The translations under genes and the position numbers were made by a program. A stretch of DNA of 64,000 bases from Natronococcus sp. A-GB7 (GTDB taxonomy: Archaea > Halobacteriota > Halobacteria > Halobacteriales > Natrialbaceae), in the NCBI RefSeq assembly GCF_029688865.1, contig NZ_JARUKV010000009.1:1-64000 (forward strand), given 5' to 3'. The notes beneath the pieces were generated by a model. The model was not told where the DNA came from, made no database searches, and saw nothing but the letters and a program-made list of their open reading frames with translations. Shown here one piece after another: positions 17,523-26,251 of this stretch. How positions within the stretch are numbered: the stretch's first letter is position 1; every line of letters starts with the position of its first letter.

Positions 17523-18329
17523 TCAGGACCCGTCTTCGATCACGTCGACATCGTCGGTCTCGACCGTCTCACTGCTCGCGTCTTCGTCGTCACCGTCGTC
17601 CGTCTCGAGGTACTCCCCACGAATCACGAGTACCGGGTCGACGGTTTCTCTAGCCAGTTTCTTCGCCCGGTCGCGGAAAATGTACCGACGGATCGATGGG
17701 CGGCTCTCGCCGACGACGAGCATGTCGTGCTCGCCCGCGGCCTCGAGGATCGCCCCCGTCGGCGAGCCGTCGACGACGAGGTCGGTCCCGATCCGAGCGC
17801 GGTCGACGCCGACGGCAACCAGTTCCTCGATCGCCTCGTCGAGGAGGTCGGTCCCGCGCTCCCGGTCGCTCTCGTCGGGGGCGACGTGGAAGAACGTCAC
17901 CTCGAGTTCGGTCCCGGCGAGCAACGCGCCGAGCAGCCGGGCGATGTACTCGAGGTTGACGTCGCCGCGAATCGCCACGAGGACCCGTTCGAGCACGGGT
18001 GCGGGGTTGAGCAGCAGGATCGCGTCACAGTTGGCGTCGACGGCGACGCGTTCGAACGTCTTCAGGCGATCGCGGGTGAACACGAGTCGGGACGAGACGT
18101 CGAGACAGCCCGCGTCCTCGAACACGCCGTGGAGCTCGTCGAGCTCGTCGCGGGCGCGGGCCCCGTACTGGTCGCGGGCCTGGTCGGGCCCGAGCTGGTC
18201 GGGGATTTCACGGTAGCCGAGGAGAACGACTGGGACCGATGCGAACGCCTCGATGACCGTTTGCGGGACGTTCTCTCCGCCGAGGACGTCGACCGGGACG
18301 AGCACGCGGTGGTCGCGAGACGGATCCAT
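17523..18329 (-). CDS. UspA-domain protein, paralogue of the permease-linked one
   Basis: A 268-residue protein starting MDPSRDHRVLVPVDVLGGENVPQ, with the segment [21 protein letters not shown] that mirrors the protein at 15722-16468. The C-terminal part (ILEAAGEHDMLVVGESRPSIRRYIFRDRAKKLARETVDPVLVIRG) is Usp-like. A 25-residue acidic tail follows. Both paralogues therefore share an unusual two-part Usp architecture. No permease is adjacent here; the gene stands alone between convergent and divergent neighbours. An ATG at 18347 is an alternative start. Confidence 0.8.
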   Translation of the reverse strand: MDPSRDHRVLVPVDVLGGENVPQTVIEAFASVPVVLLGYREIPDQLGPDQARDQYGARARDELDELHGVFEDAGCLDVSSRLVFTRDRLKTFERVAVDANCDAILLLNPAPVLERVLVAIRGDVNLEYIARLLGALLAGTELEVTFFHVAPDESDRERGTDLLDEAIEELVAVGVDRARIGTDLVVDGSPTGAILEAAGEHDMLVVGESRPSIRRYIFRDRAKKLARETVDPVLVIRGEYLETDDGDDEDASSETVETDDVDVIEDGS

Positions 18330-18537
18330 ACTAGGAGTAAGTACCATACGACAGCGAGGGTAATAGTATTCCGTCGAAGCGCCGAGGACAGTCAGGAGAT
18401 CGGAACCGTCGCGAGCGCGGAACCGAGTCGTCCGCGGAACGCGTGGTAGCCGGAGCCCTCACGACTCCGGTCGCCCCGCCGATCACTTTCGCCGCGGATC
18501 CCGCAGGGTTTTTGCGATGGAACGCCAGGCTCCGCGT

Positions 18538-21195
18538 ATGACCGAGGCGACGGGGATCGTGGGGGAGTTTCTCTCGCTCAAGGAGGAGACGGAGGCCGAC
18601 CTGCTGGCGATGCAGTGTGGTGACTTCTACGAATTTTTCGCGGAGGACGCCGAGATGGTCGCCGACGAACTGGATCTCAAGGTGTCCCAGAAGTCGTCGC
18701 ACGGCTCGTCGTACCCGATGGCGGGCGTGCCTCTCGACGATCTGACACCCTACCTCAAGGCGCTGGTCGAGCGCGGCTACCGGGTCGCCGTCGCCGACCA
18801 GTACGAAACCGACTCCGGGCACGCCCGCGAGATCGTCCGCGTCGTCACGCCCGGCACCTTACTCGAGACCAGCGACGCCGACGCACAGTACCTGGCCGCG
18901 ATCGTCGCCGACACCGGCGGGCGCGACGACCCCGCGTACGGCCTCGCGTTCGCCGACGTGACCACTGGACGATTCCTCGTCGCGGAGACCGAGGACGCCG
19001 ACGAGGCGCTCACCGAACTCTATCGGTTCGACCCCGTCGAGGTGTTGCCGGGCCCCGAGGTCCGGGCCGACGACGACCTGCTCGGACTGGTTCGCGAGCG
19101 CCTCGAGGCGACACTCACGCTTCACGAGACCGAGGCGTTCGCGCCCAAGCGGGCCGACCACGCCGTCCGCGAGCAGTTCGGCGACGGCACCGTCGCCCGC
19201 CTCGACGTCGGGGAGTCCGCGGTCGCGGCCGCGGGCGCCGTCCTCGAGTACGTCGAGGAGACCGGCGCCGGCGTGCTGGCCTCGATGACCCGTATCCAGG
19301 CCCACCGCGGCGACGACCACGTCACACTCGACGCGACCACCCAGCGCAACCTCGAGCTGACCGAGACGATGCAGGGCGAGCGCGAGGGGTCGTTGTTCGC
19401 GACGATCGATCACACCACGACCAGCGCCGGGGGTCGGCTGCTCAAGGAGTGGCTCCAGCGACCGCGGCGGTCGATCGAGGTCCTCGAGCGCCGCCAGGAG
19501 AGCGTCGGCGCGCTGTCGACGGCCGCGCTGGCTCGCGACGAGCTCCAGGACGTCCTCGGCGAGGCGTACGACCTGGCGCGGCTGGCCTCGAAGGCGAGCC
19601 ACGGGAGCGCCGACGCGCGGGATCTGGTCGCGGTTCGTGAGACGCTGGCCGCGCTGCCGGCAGTCGCCGACGTCGTCGCCGCGAACCCGGATCTCGCCGA
19701 CTCGCCGCTCGCCGAAATTCTCGAGCGTCCTGATCGAGATGCTGCCCGCGAGCTTCGCGAGATCCTCGAGGACGCCATCGCCGACGAGCCGCCGTCGACG
19801 GTAACCCAGGGCGAACTGTTCCGATACGGGTACGACGCGGAGCTCGACGAGGTGATCGAGCGCCACGAGGAGGTCCGAGGCTGGCTCGAGGGGCTCGCCG
19901 ACCGGGAGAAGCGCCAGCACGGCCTGAGCCACGTCACCGTCGACCGGAACAAGACCGACGGCTACTACATCCAGGTCGGCAAGTCCGCAGCCGACGGCGT
20001 TCCCGACCACTACGAGCAGATCAAGACGCTGAAGAACTCCAAGCGGTTTACGACCGACGAACTCGAGGAGAAAGAACGCGAGATGCTGCGGCTGGAGGAG
20101 CGCCGGGGCGACCTCGAGTACGGGCTGTTCGAGGCGCTCCGCGAGGACGTCGCCGCCAGCGCGGAACTGTTGCAGGACGTCGGCCGGTCGCTCGCGACCG
20201 TCGACGCGCTGGCGAGCCTGGCGACCCACGCCGCGGAGAACCGGTGGGTGAACCCCGCGCTACACGAGGGGGGTCGCCTCGATATCGAGCAGGGCCGTCA
20301 TCCCGTGGTCGAGCAGACGACCGAGTTCGTCCCCAACGACGTCCGACTCGACGATGACCGGGGCTTTCTCGTCGTCACCGGGCCAAACATGTCCGGGAAG
20401 TCGACGTACATGCGCCAGGTCGCCGCGATCGTGCTCCTGGCCCAGATCGGCAGCTTCGTCCCCGCGAAGAGCGCCGAGATCGGGCTGGTCGACGGCATCT
20501 TCACGCGAGTCGGAGCCCTCGACGAGCTCGCACAGGGACGCTCGACGTTCATGGTCGAGATGAGCGAACTCTCGAACATCCTCCACACCGCCACCGAAGA
20601 GTCGCTGGTCGTCCTCGACGAGGTCGGTCGCGGAACCGCGACCTACGACGGGATCTCGATCGCCTGGGCCGCCACGGAGTACCTCCACAACGAGGTCCGA
20701 GCGAAGACGCTGTTTGCCACTCACTACCACGAACTAACGGGACTGGCCGATCGACTCCCTCGAGTCGCCAACGTCCACATCGCGGCCGACGAGCGCGACG
20801 GCGACGTCACCTTCCTGCGGACCGTCCGCGACGGCCCCACGGATCGCAGCTACGGGATCCACGTCGCCGACCTTGCGGGCGTCCCCGAACCCGTCGTCGA
20901 CCGCTCCCGTGACGTCCTCGAGCGCCTGCGCGAGGAGAAGGCGATCGAGGCGAAAGGCGGCGCTTCGAGCGAGCCCGTCCAGACGGTGTTCGACGTCTCG
21001 AGCGGCCAGTTCAGGGGTGCGGCCAACACCGACGGCGGATCGCCCGAATCGCGCGCCGAGGACGACGACGCGGGAGCGATCGACGCCGAAACCGAGCGGG
21101 TGCTCGAGGATCTCGCCGACGTCGACGTGAACGAGACCTCGCCCGTGGAACTGCTCTCGAAGGTACAGGAGTGGCAACGAACCCTCGAAGAGTAG
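18538..21195 (+). CDS. mutS: DNA mismatch repair ATPase MutS
   Basis: A full-length MutS1-type protein of about 885 residues. The N-terminal mismatch-binding domain has the F-x-E motif (CGDFYEFF, near residue 34). Connector, core and clamp domains follow. The ABC-type ATPase carries Walker A GPNMSGKST (near 615), the RSTFMVEMSE signature, Walker B VVLDEVGRGT and the ATHYHELTGL switch, then the helix-turn-helix dimerisation part. An acidic linker (about 810-860) precedes the C-terminal helix. An upstream in-frame ATG at 18517 is possible. mutL lies 2.4 kb downstream on the same strand, separated by three genes. It recognises mismatches and recruits MutL, although the importance of this pathway in haloarchaea has been debated. 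Confidence 0.93.
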   Translation: MTEATGIVGEFLSLKEETEADLLAMQCGDFYEFFAEDAEMVADELDLKVSQKSSHGSSYPMAGVPLDDLTPYLKALVERGYRVAVADQYETDSGHAREIVRVVTPGTLLETSDADAQYLAAIVADTGGRDDPAYGLAFADVTTGRFLVAETEDADEALTELYRFDPVEVLPGPEVRADDDLLGLVRERLEATLTLHETEAFAPKRADHAVREQFGDGTVARLDVGESAVAAAGAVLEYVEETGAGVLASMTRIQAHRGDDHVTLDATTQRNLELTETMQGEREGSLFATIDHTTTSAGGRLLKEWLQRPRRSIEVLERRQESVGALSTAALARDELQDVLGEAYDLARLASKASHGSADARDLVAVRETLAALPAVADVVAANPDLADSPLAEILERPDRDAARELREILEDAIADEPPSTVTQGELFRYGYDAELDEVIERHEEVRGWLEGLADREKRQHGLSHVTVDRNKTDGYYIQVGKSAADGVPDHYEQIKTLKNSKRFTTDELEEKEREMLRLEERRGDLEYGLFEALREDVAASAELLQDVGRSLATVDALASLATHAAENRWVNPALHEGGRLDIEQGRHPVVEQTTEFVPNDVRLDDDRGFLVVTGPNMSGKSTYMRQVAAIVLLAQIGSFVPAKSAEIGLVDGIFTRVGALDELAQGRSTFMVEMSELSNILHTATEESLVVLDEVGRGTATYDGISIAWAATEYLHNEVRAKTLFATHYHELTGLADRLPRVANVHIAADERDGDVTFLRTVRDGPTDRSYGIHVADLAGVPEPVVDRSRDVLERLREEKAIEAKGGASSEPVQTVFDVSSGQFRGAANTDGGSPESRAEDDDAGAIDAETERVLEDLADVDVNETSPVELLSKVQEWQRTLEE

Positions 21196-21337
21196 ACGGC
21201 GATCGCGTCCACTCTCGGTTCTCGATTCTCTTACTGTTGGTTGTATTTATAACCTATCTAACTAGTAGCAACGTTCTACAATCAGAGATATTGAAATACA
21301 TTTATTAGCTACTGGATATTCAGTGATTGTAAGAGAG

Positions 21338-21754
21338 GTGGAACGGGTGCTACGAAATCTACTGATAGTCGACGACAATCCAGCTGACGTCAGATACACG
21401 GAAGAGATGCTGAAGGAGGCGGGGGTGGAGAGCGATCGACACGTCGTGAAAGACGGTGTCGAAGCACTGCGGTTTCTCCGCCAGCGCGGCGAGTACGCCG
21501 ACGCGCCGCGTCCGGATCTGGTCCTGCTCGACTGGCATCTCCCGCGGAAAAACGGTCGGGAAGTGTTAGCCGAATTGCGAGCCGACGGACGCCTCGCCGA
21601 CGTTTCGGTGGTCGTAATGACGGGGTCGCGACTCGAGGCGGAGTCGCTCCGGACCGAATCCGAGGGGGCTGACACCTACGCCGTCAAGCCCCTCGAGGCC
21701 GACGAGCTACGGCAGTTCGCCGAACGACTGGGTGGGGCTCGGCGGCTCGCGTAG
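21338..21754 (+). CDS. Single-domain response regulator (CheY/Rcp1-like receiver)
   Basis: The receiver domain is complete: acidic pair in LLIVDDNPADVRYTEEML, phospho-acceptor Asp in LVLLDWHLPRKNG, Thr/Ser switch in VVVMTGS and the conserved Lys in YAVKPLEADEL. No output domain follows, so it signals through protein contact. Several GTG starts exist (21323, 21338, 21347). The TATA-like TTTATTA at 21301-21307 places a transcript start near 21331, which argues for 21338 or 21347. The partner histidine kinase is not in the window. The upstream 120 bp are markedly A+T-rich. Confidence 0.87.
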   Translation: MERVLRNLLIVDDNPADVRYTEEMLKEAGVESDRHVVKDGVEALRFLRQRGEYADAPRPDLVLLDWHLPRKNGREVLAELRADGRLADVSVVVMTGSRLEAESLRTESEGADTYAVKPLEADELRQFAERLGGARRLA

Positions 21755-21760
21755 CACGGA

Positions 21761-22597
21761 TCACGACACGCGAACGGTTTCCGTCGTCTCCGATTCCTCG
21801 CCCGAACTCCGGTCCGATCCGTCGGTGTGGTGGCCGCCGACCACGACGTTGATCGCCGCCCCGACGAGTAGGACGAGGGCGTTGCCATAGAGCCAGACGA
21901 GTAACAGAATGACCGCCCCGAGGGTCTCGTAGGTGCCGACGGTGTCGACGATGCCGGCGTAGATTCCGAAGACGACCTCGAGCAGGACCCAGCCCGCCGC
22001 GGCGACGAGTGTCCCCGGCAGGGCCTCACGAACGCCGATATCGGGGTCGGGGAAGACGTAGTACATGGGGAAAAAGGCGACCGAGAGGCCGACGAGCAAC
22101 GCGAGCGGGGAGAGCGTTTCGACGAGCGCGCTGTCGACCGTGGCCAGGGTCGCCGCGACCGCGCCGGCGCCAACGGTCGCGATCAGGATGACGGTAAAGA
22201 CGACGACACCGTCGAGCAGCTTTTCGGCAAACGAGCTCTCTCCGCCGCCGTAGAGTTCGTCGAACGCGGTGTTGAGCCCGCGAAAGATCCGCAGCATCCC
22301 CCACAGCAGGGAGGCGACGCCGATCAGCGACGCGCCGGCGCGCTCGGAGGCGTGGGTCAGCGCCTCGAACACCAGCCCTTCGCCCGCGGGACTCAGATGC
22401 TGACGGGCCAGCACCGTGATCTGCTCGGTCAGGTAGTCGTTGCCGACCGCCCCGACGAGGATGAACAGCAACAGCAGGAGAGGGAGGATCGAGAGGAAAG
22501 CGGCGTGGGCGATGCTGCCCGCCATGAACGTCACGTTGTGCTCGCGGATCACGTTCGCGACGTCTCGAGCGACGGAGCCAGCCCGTCGCAGGTCCAT
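21761..22597 (-). CDS. YihY/BrkB-family membrane protein
   Basis: A 278-residue membrane protein with six hydrophobic helices. The family signature is clear: an N-terminal helix ending FMAGSIAHAAFLSILPLLLLLF, the segment LLWGMLRIFRGLNTAFDELYG and the C-terminal FPDPDIGVREALPGTLVAAAGWVLLEV. BrkB proteins were once labelled ribonuclease BN, but the family is an uncharacterised membrane protein group; transport or envelope roles are suggested. A His/Ser/Glu-rich hydrophilic tail closes the protein. A longer paralogue lies at 48840-50147. It is convergent with the response regulator (6-nt gap). Confidence 0.88.
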   Translation of the reverse strand: MDLRRAGSVARDVANVIREHNVTFMAGSIAHAAFLSILPLLLLLFILVGAVGNDYLTEQITVLARQHLSPAGEGLVFEALTHASERAGASLIGVASLLWGMLRIFRGLNTAFDELYGGGESSFAEKLLDGVVVFTVILIATVGAGAVAATLATVDSALVETLSPLALLVGLSVAFFPMYYVFPDPDIGVREALPGTLVAAAGWVLLEVVFGIYAGIVDTVGTYETLGAVILLLVWLYGNALVLLVGAAINVVVGGHHTDGSDRSSGEESETTETVRVS

Positions 22598-22687
22598 ATC
22601 GGACGAACGACAGCTGGATCAAAAAGGACGGAGCCGGAAGCTGCCGTCGCTCCGGTCGACGGGGAGACGACGGGCCGAGCCGGACCG

Positions 22688-23452
22688 TTACAGGGAGAGC
22701 AGAATCGCGGCGTAGCCGACGGCTCCCGCCGCGAACGCCCAGAACCGACTCTGTTCCGTCCGCGGGAGTTCGTCCTTGATCGCGTTGAAGACGATCCCGC
22801 CGGTCAGCAGACCGAGCAGGACCGTGAACGCGGCGTCGTCGATCGCGTAAACCGCGCCGAGCCCGCCGCCGAGCAACACCGCGCCCGCGAGCACCCAGCG
22901 TCCGATCCGACGGTAGGGCTCTCGGTGGTGGTGTTCCATCGCCGCGTCGTTGCCGAACAGGTGCAGCGCCATCGCGCCCGCGAACAACGCGGTGCTCTCG
23001 GTCCCTGTCTCTCCCTGCACGAGCACGTACCCGATGAACGCGTTGTAGACGGCGAAGCCGCCGACGTGGATCCAGAGGACCGGCGCATCGGTGAACGGCC
23101 CCAGATCGCGTTCGAACTCGTGTGAGCGCGAAATCGCGGCCAGGCGCTCGAGCCCGTAGAACAGCGCCAGGCCGGCGAACGCAAGCCCATAGATGTGGTG
23201 TCCCGCGAGCGACCCGACGAGGAGGTCGACGCCCTCGAGCGCTTCGCGCCGGTGGTCGAGTTCGGGAAACAGGTGGAGGAAGGCGTAGACGATCGAGACC
23301 CCGCCCGCCGCCGAGAGCAGGCTGTGACGCGAGAGCCCGCTCGAGAGCGGCAGCTCGTCGGGGAGGAGGTGGACGAGCGCTACCGCGACGACGAGCGCCG
23401 GAACGAGGAGCGAGTCGCCGCCGAGGAGTGCAAGTGCGAGCGCGACGGGCAT
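22688..23452 (-). CDS. Polytopic membrane protein, ZIP-like (tentative)
   Basis: A 254-residue protein starting MPVALALALLGGDSLLVP with about eight hydrophobic segments. Histidine/acidic motifs lie within or next to helices (LVHLLPDELPL, AFLHLFPELDHR, SLAGHHIYGLAF, ALHLFGNDAAMEHHH), reminiscent of ZIP-type metal transporters, where His and Glu/Asp in helices bind zinc or iron. The exact ZIP signature is not visible, so the assignment is tentative. It lies between brkB and mutL on the opposite strand to mutL. The spacer to the mutL start is about 190 bp. Confidence 0.55.
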   Translation of the reverse strand: MPVALALALLGGDSLLVPALVVAVALVHLLPDELPLSSGLSRHSLLSAAGGVSIVYAFLHLFPELDHRREALEGVDLLVGSLAGHHIYGLAFAGLALFYGLERLAAISRSHEFERDLGPFTDAPVLWIHVGGFAVYNAFIGYVLVQGETGTESTALFAGAMALHLFGNDAAMEHHHREPYRRIGRWVLAGAVLLGGGLGAVYAIDDAAFTVLLGLLTGGIVFNAIKDELPRTEQSRFWAFAAGAVGYAAILLSL

Positions 23453-23638
23453 CCATCTCCGTCTTCGGCGCCCGACGTGCTCGTTCTTTCGCTGGGAGCC
23501 GCCTGCGTCGCCGACGCGACGACAGGCGACTACGTTCGCTCCGGACGCGTAAGACCTAACCAGCCGCTGTGAGTACGAGTTACTGATGATCCGCGGACGC
23601 GGCCGAAGCCTCGAGCGCGCCGATTCCGGACCACCACA

Positions 23639-25828
23639 ATGAGCGACGACACCACCACCCCGGAGGGGACAGACATCCGCCAGCTCGACGAGGACACCGT
23701 CGCCAGGATCGCCGCCGGCGAGGTCGTCGAACGGCCCGCCAGCGCGGTCAAGGAGCTCCTCGAGAACAGTCTCGACGCCGGCGCCGACAGCGTCGACGTC
23801 ACCGTCGAGGCGGGCGGTACCGAGCTGATCCGGGTCGCCGACGACGGCCACGGGATGAGCGAGGCTGATCTTCGGGCCGCGGTCCGCCAGCACACCACGA
23901 GCAAGATCGCCGGCCTCGAGGACCTCGAGTCGGGCGTCGCCACGCTCGGATTCCGGGGCGAGGCCTTACACACCATCGGCTCGGTCTCGAAGCTGACCAT
24001 CCGCAGTCGGCCCCGCGAGGCCGACGGCGCCGGCACCGAACTCGTCTACGAGGGCGGCGACGTCGAACGCGTCGAGCCGACGGGCTGTCCCGCCGGAACC
24101 GTCGTCGAGGTCGCGGACCTCTTCTACAACACCCCCGCGCGCCGGAAGTTCCTCAAGACGACCGCGACCGAGTTCGCCCACGTCAACCGGGTCGTCACCC
24201 GGTACGCGCTGGCGAACCCCGACGTCGCCGTCTCGCTGACCCACGACGGCCGCGAGGTGTTCGCGACGACCGGCCAGGGCGACCTGCAGGCCGCGGTCCT
24301 CTCGGTGTACGGCCGCGAGGTCGCCTCGGCGATGATCCCCGTCGAGGCCGACGGCGACGAGCTTCCCGTGGGACCGCTCGAGTCGGTCACCGGGCTGATC
24401 TCGCACCCGGAGACGAACCGCTCGAGTCGGGAGTACCTCGCCACGTACGTCAACGGTCGCGCGGTCTCGGCCGACGCCGTCCGCGAGGGGATCATGGGCG
24501 CCTACGGCACCCAACTGGGCGGCGATCGCTACCCCTTCGTCGTCTGCTTTCTCGACGTTCCGGGGGAGGCGGTCGACGTCAACGTCCACCCGCGCAAGCG
24601 GGAGGTGCGCTTCGACGACGACGACGCCGTACGACGGCAGGTCGACGCGGCTGTCGAGTCGGCGCTGCTCGAGCACGGTCTGCTTCGGTCCCGGGCGCCC
24701 CGCGGTCGATCGGCGCCCGACGAGGCCCGGCTCGAGCCCGGCGAATCGGGATCGGGAGGACGGCCGGCTACTGCGGGCCCGGGACGGCGGGACTCGAGCC
24801 CGTCGAGCGATCGGTCGACGTCTCGAGAGGCCGACGCCGAAGCGTCCGACTCACTGTCGGACGACACCGACACGGTCGACTCGCAGACGGCCGACGTCGA
24901 ACCGGCCCCAGCGTCGTCGGGTTCGGACGACGAGACGCGAACGGACGACGCTCGAGCAACCGACTCGACCGCCGACGGGAGCCCGACGACCGACGACGCC
25001 GAAGATGTCGCCGCGAGCACGCCTCGCGACTCCCCCGCGCCGGGCGCCGAAGCGACAGTCGAGCCGAACAACCAGGCAGCCGAACCGGCGGCCGATCCCG
25101 ACTCGAGTTCGGACGGCCCCGCACGTCGAGACGAGGCTGACTCGAGTCGTCGCTTTTCCGGACCGACCGAGCAGCGAACGCTCGGCGGCGAGGCCGCCAA
25201 CGGCGAGGCCTCGGAGTTCGACTCCCTGCCCTCGCTGCAGGTCCTCGGTCAGTACCGGGACACGTACCTCGTCTGTGAGTCTCCCGACGGGCTCGTCCTC
25301 ATCGACCAGCACGCCGCCGACGAGCGGGTCAACTACGAGCGCCTGCGCGCGGCCTTCGCCGACGATCCCGCCGCCCAGTCGCTGGCCTCGCCCGTCGAAC
25401 TCGAGCTCACCGCCACGGAGGCCGAGGCCTTCGAGAGCTACCGGGAGGCCCTCGCCCGGCTCGGCTTTCACGCGAACCGGACCGACGACCGCACCGTCGC
25501 GGTGACGACCGTTCCCGCGGTGCTCGAGGAGACCCTCGAGCCCGAGCGACTGCGGGACGTCCTCACCTCGTTCGTCGAGGGCGACCGCGAGGCCGGCGCG
25601 GAGACGATCGACGCGCTGGCCGACGAGTTCCTCGGCGACCTCGCGTGTTACCCCTCGATCACGGGCAACACCTCGCTGACGGAAGGCTCGGTCGTCGACT
25701 TGCTCGCCGCGCTCGACGACTGCGAGAACCCCTACTCGTGTCCGCACGGCCGACCCGTGATCGTCCGCCTCGAGGAGAGCGAGATCGAGGACCGGTTCGA
25801 GCGGGACTACCCCGGTCATCACGGCTGA
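23639..25828 (+). CDS. mutL: DNA mismatch repair protein MutL with endonuclease motif
   Basis: A 729-residue GHKL-ATPase protein. The N-terminal ATPase motifs are intact: ELLENSLDAGADSVDV, DDGHGMSEADL, TLGFRGEAL and the NVHPRKREVRF lid segment near residue 320. A low-complexity acidic, Ser/Thr-rich linker runs from about 345 to 515. The C-terminal dimerisation domain contains DQHAADERVNYE (from residue 556), which matches the DQHA-x2-E-x4-E nicking-endonuclease motif, plus SCPHGRPVIVRL, the other conserved metal-site segment. So it should be a MutL of the nicking type, as in organisms without MutH. It works with MutS encoded at 18538-21195. Confidence 0.94.
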   Translation: MSDDTTTPEGTDIRQLDEDTVARIAAGEVVERPASAVKELLENSLDAGADSVDVTVEAGGTELIRVADDGHGMSEADLRAAVRQHTTSKIAGLEDLESGVATLGFRGEALHTIGSVSKLTIRSRPREADGAGTELVYEGGDVERVEPTGCPAGTVVEVADLFYNTPARRKFLKTTATEFAHVNRVVTRYALANPDVAVSLTHDGREVFATTGQGDLQAAVLSVYGREVASAMIPVEADGDELPVGPLESVTGLISHPETNRSSREYLATYVNGRAVSADAVREGIMGAYGTQLGGDRYPFVVCFLDVPGEAVDVNVHPRKREVRFDDDDAVRRQVDAAVESALLEHGLLRSRAPRGRSAPDEARLEPGESGSGGRPATAGPGRRDSSPSSDRSTSREADAEASDSLSDDTDTVDSQTADVEPAPASSGSDDETRTDDARATDSTADGSPTTDDAEDVAASTPRDSPAPGAEATVEPNNQAAEPAADPDSSSDGPARRDEADSSRRFSGPTEQRTLGGEAANGEASEFDSLPSLQVLGQYRDTYLVCESPDGLVLIDQHAADERVNYERLRAAFADDPAAQSLASPVELELTATEAEAFESYREALARLGFHANRTDDRTVAVTTVPAVLEETLEPERLRDVLTSFVEGDREAGAETIDALADEFLGDLACYPSITGNTSLTEGSVVDLLAALDDCENPYSCPHGRPVIVRLEESEIEDRFERDYPGHHG

Positions 25829-25944
25829 CTTCCGTTCGGAGCCGTACTCGCCACCGCGGTCGATGGTTGGACCGGTCGGCGCCAGCATCGTCCGCTCGAG
25901 CAGAAAGCACTTATATTAATACAGCAATGAAAGTATTGTTGAAA

Positions 25945-26079
25945 ATGAGTGTGTTACTCATACTCGTTGGGTGGCTGGTGGTGCTCTGCCTGTACCTTGG
26001 GTTCTTCGTCGGGATGAGCGTCCCGAAAAGCGATCGTCGGGAACCCGACTACGCGCAGCGCCGTCGCGGCTCTCGGTAG
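25945..26079 (+). CDS. Small single-pass membrane protein
   Basis: A 44-residue protein (MSVLLILVGWLVVLCLYLGF...) with one long hydrophobic helix (residues 2-24) and a basic, Arg-rich tail ending RRRGSR. An in-frame ATG at 25927 would add six residues. However, the strong TATA-like sequence CTTATATTAATA (about 25909-25920) places the transcript start near 25941-25945, so a leaderless start at 25945 is more likely. Function is unknown; the positive-inside rule puts the tail in the cytoplasm. Confidence 0.6.
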   Translation: MSVLLILVGWLVVLCLYLGFFVGMSVPKSDRREPDYAQRRRGSR

Positions 26080-26251
26080 CGCCGTCAACCGATCGTGCCG
26101 TCGGCGACCGCTCCTCGAGCAGGGGAAGTGACGACGCGACTCCCCGTCGAAACTTTCCAAAATTCGATCGTTACCGCGGATAGTTTATCCCCTCTCGATC
26201 ACCGGTTCCACAACGATTACATTACTAACCATGATCGACTTTTGTGTCGCT

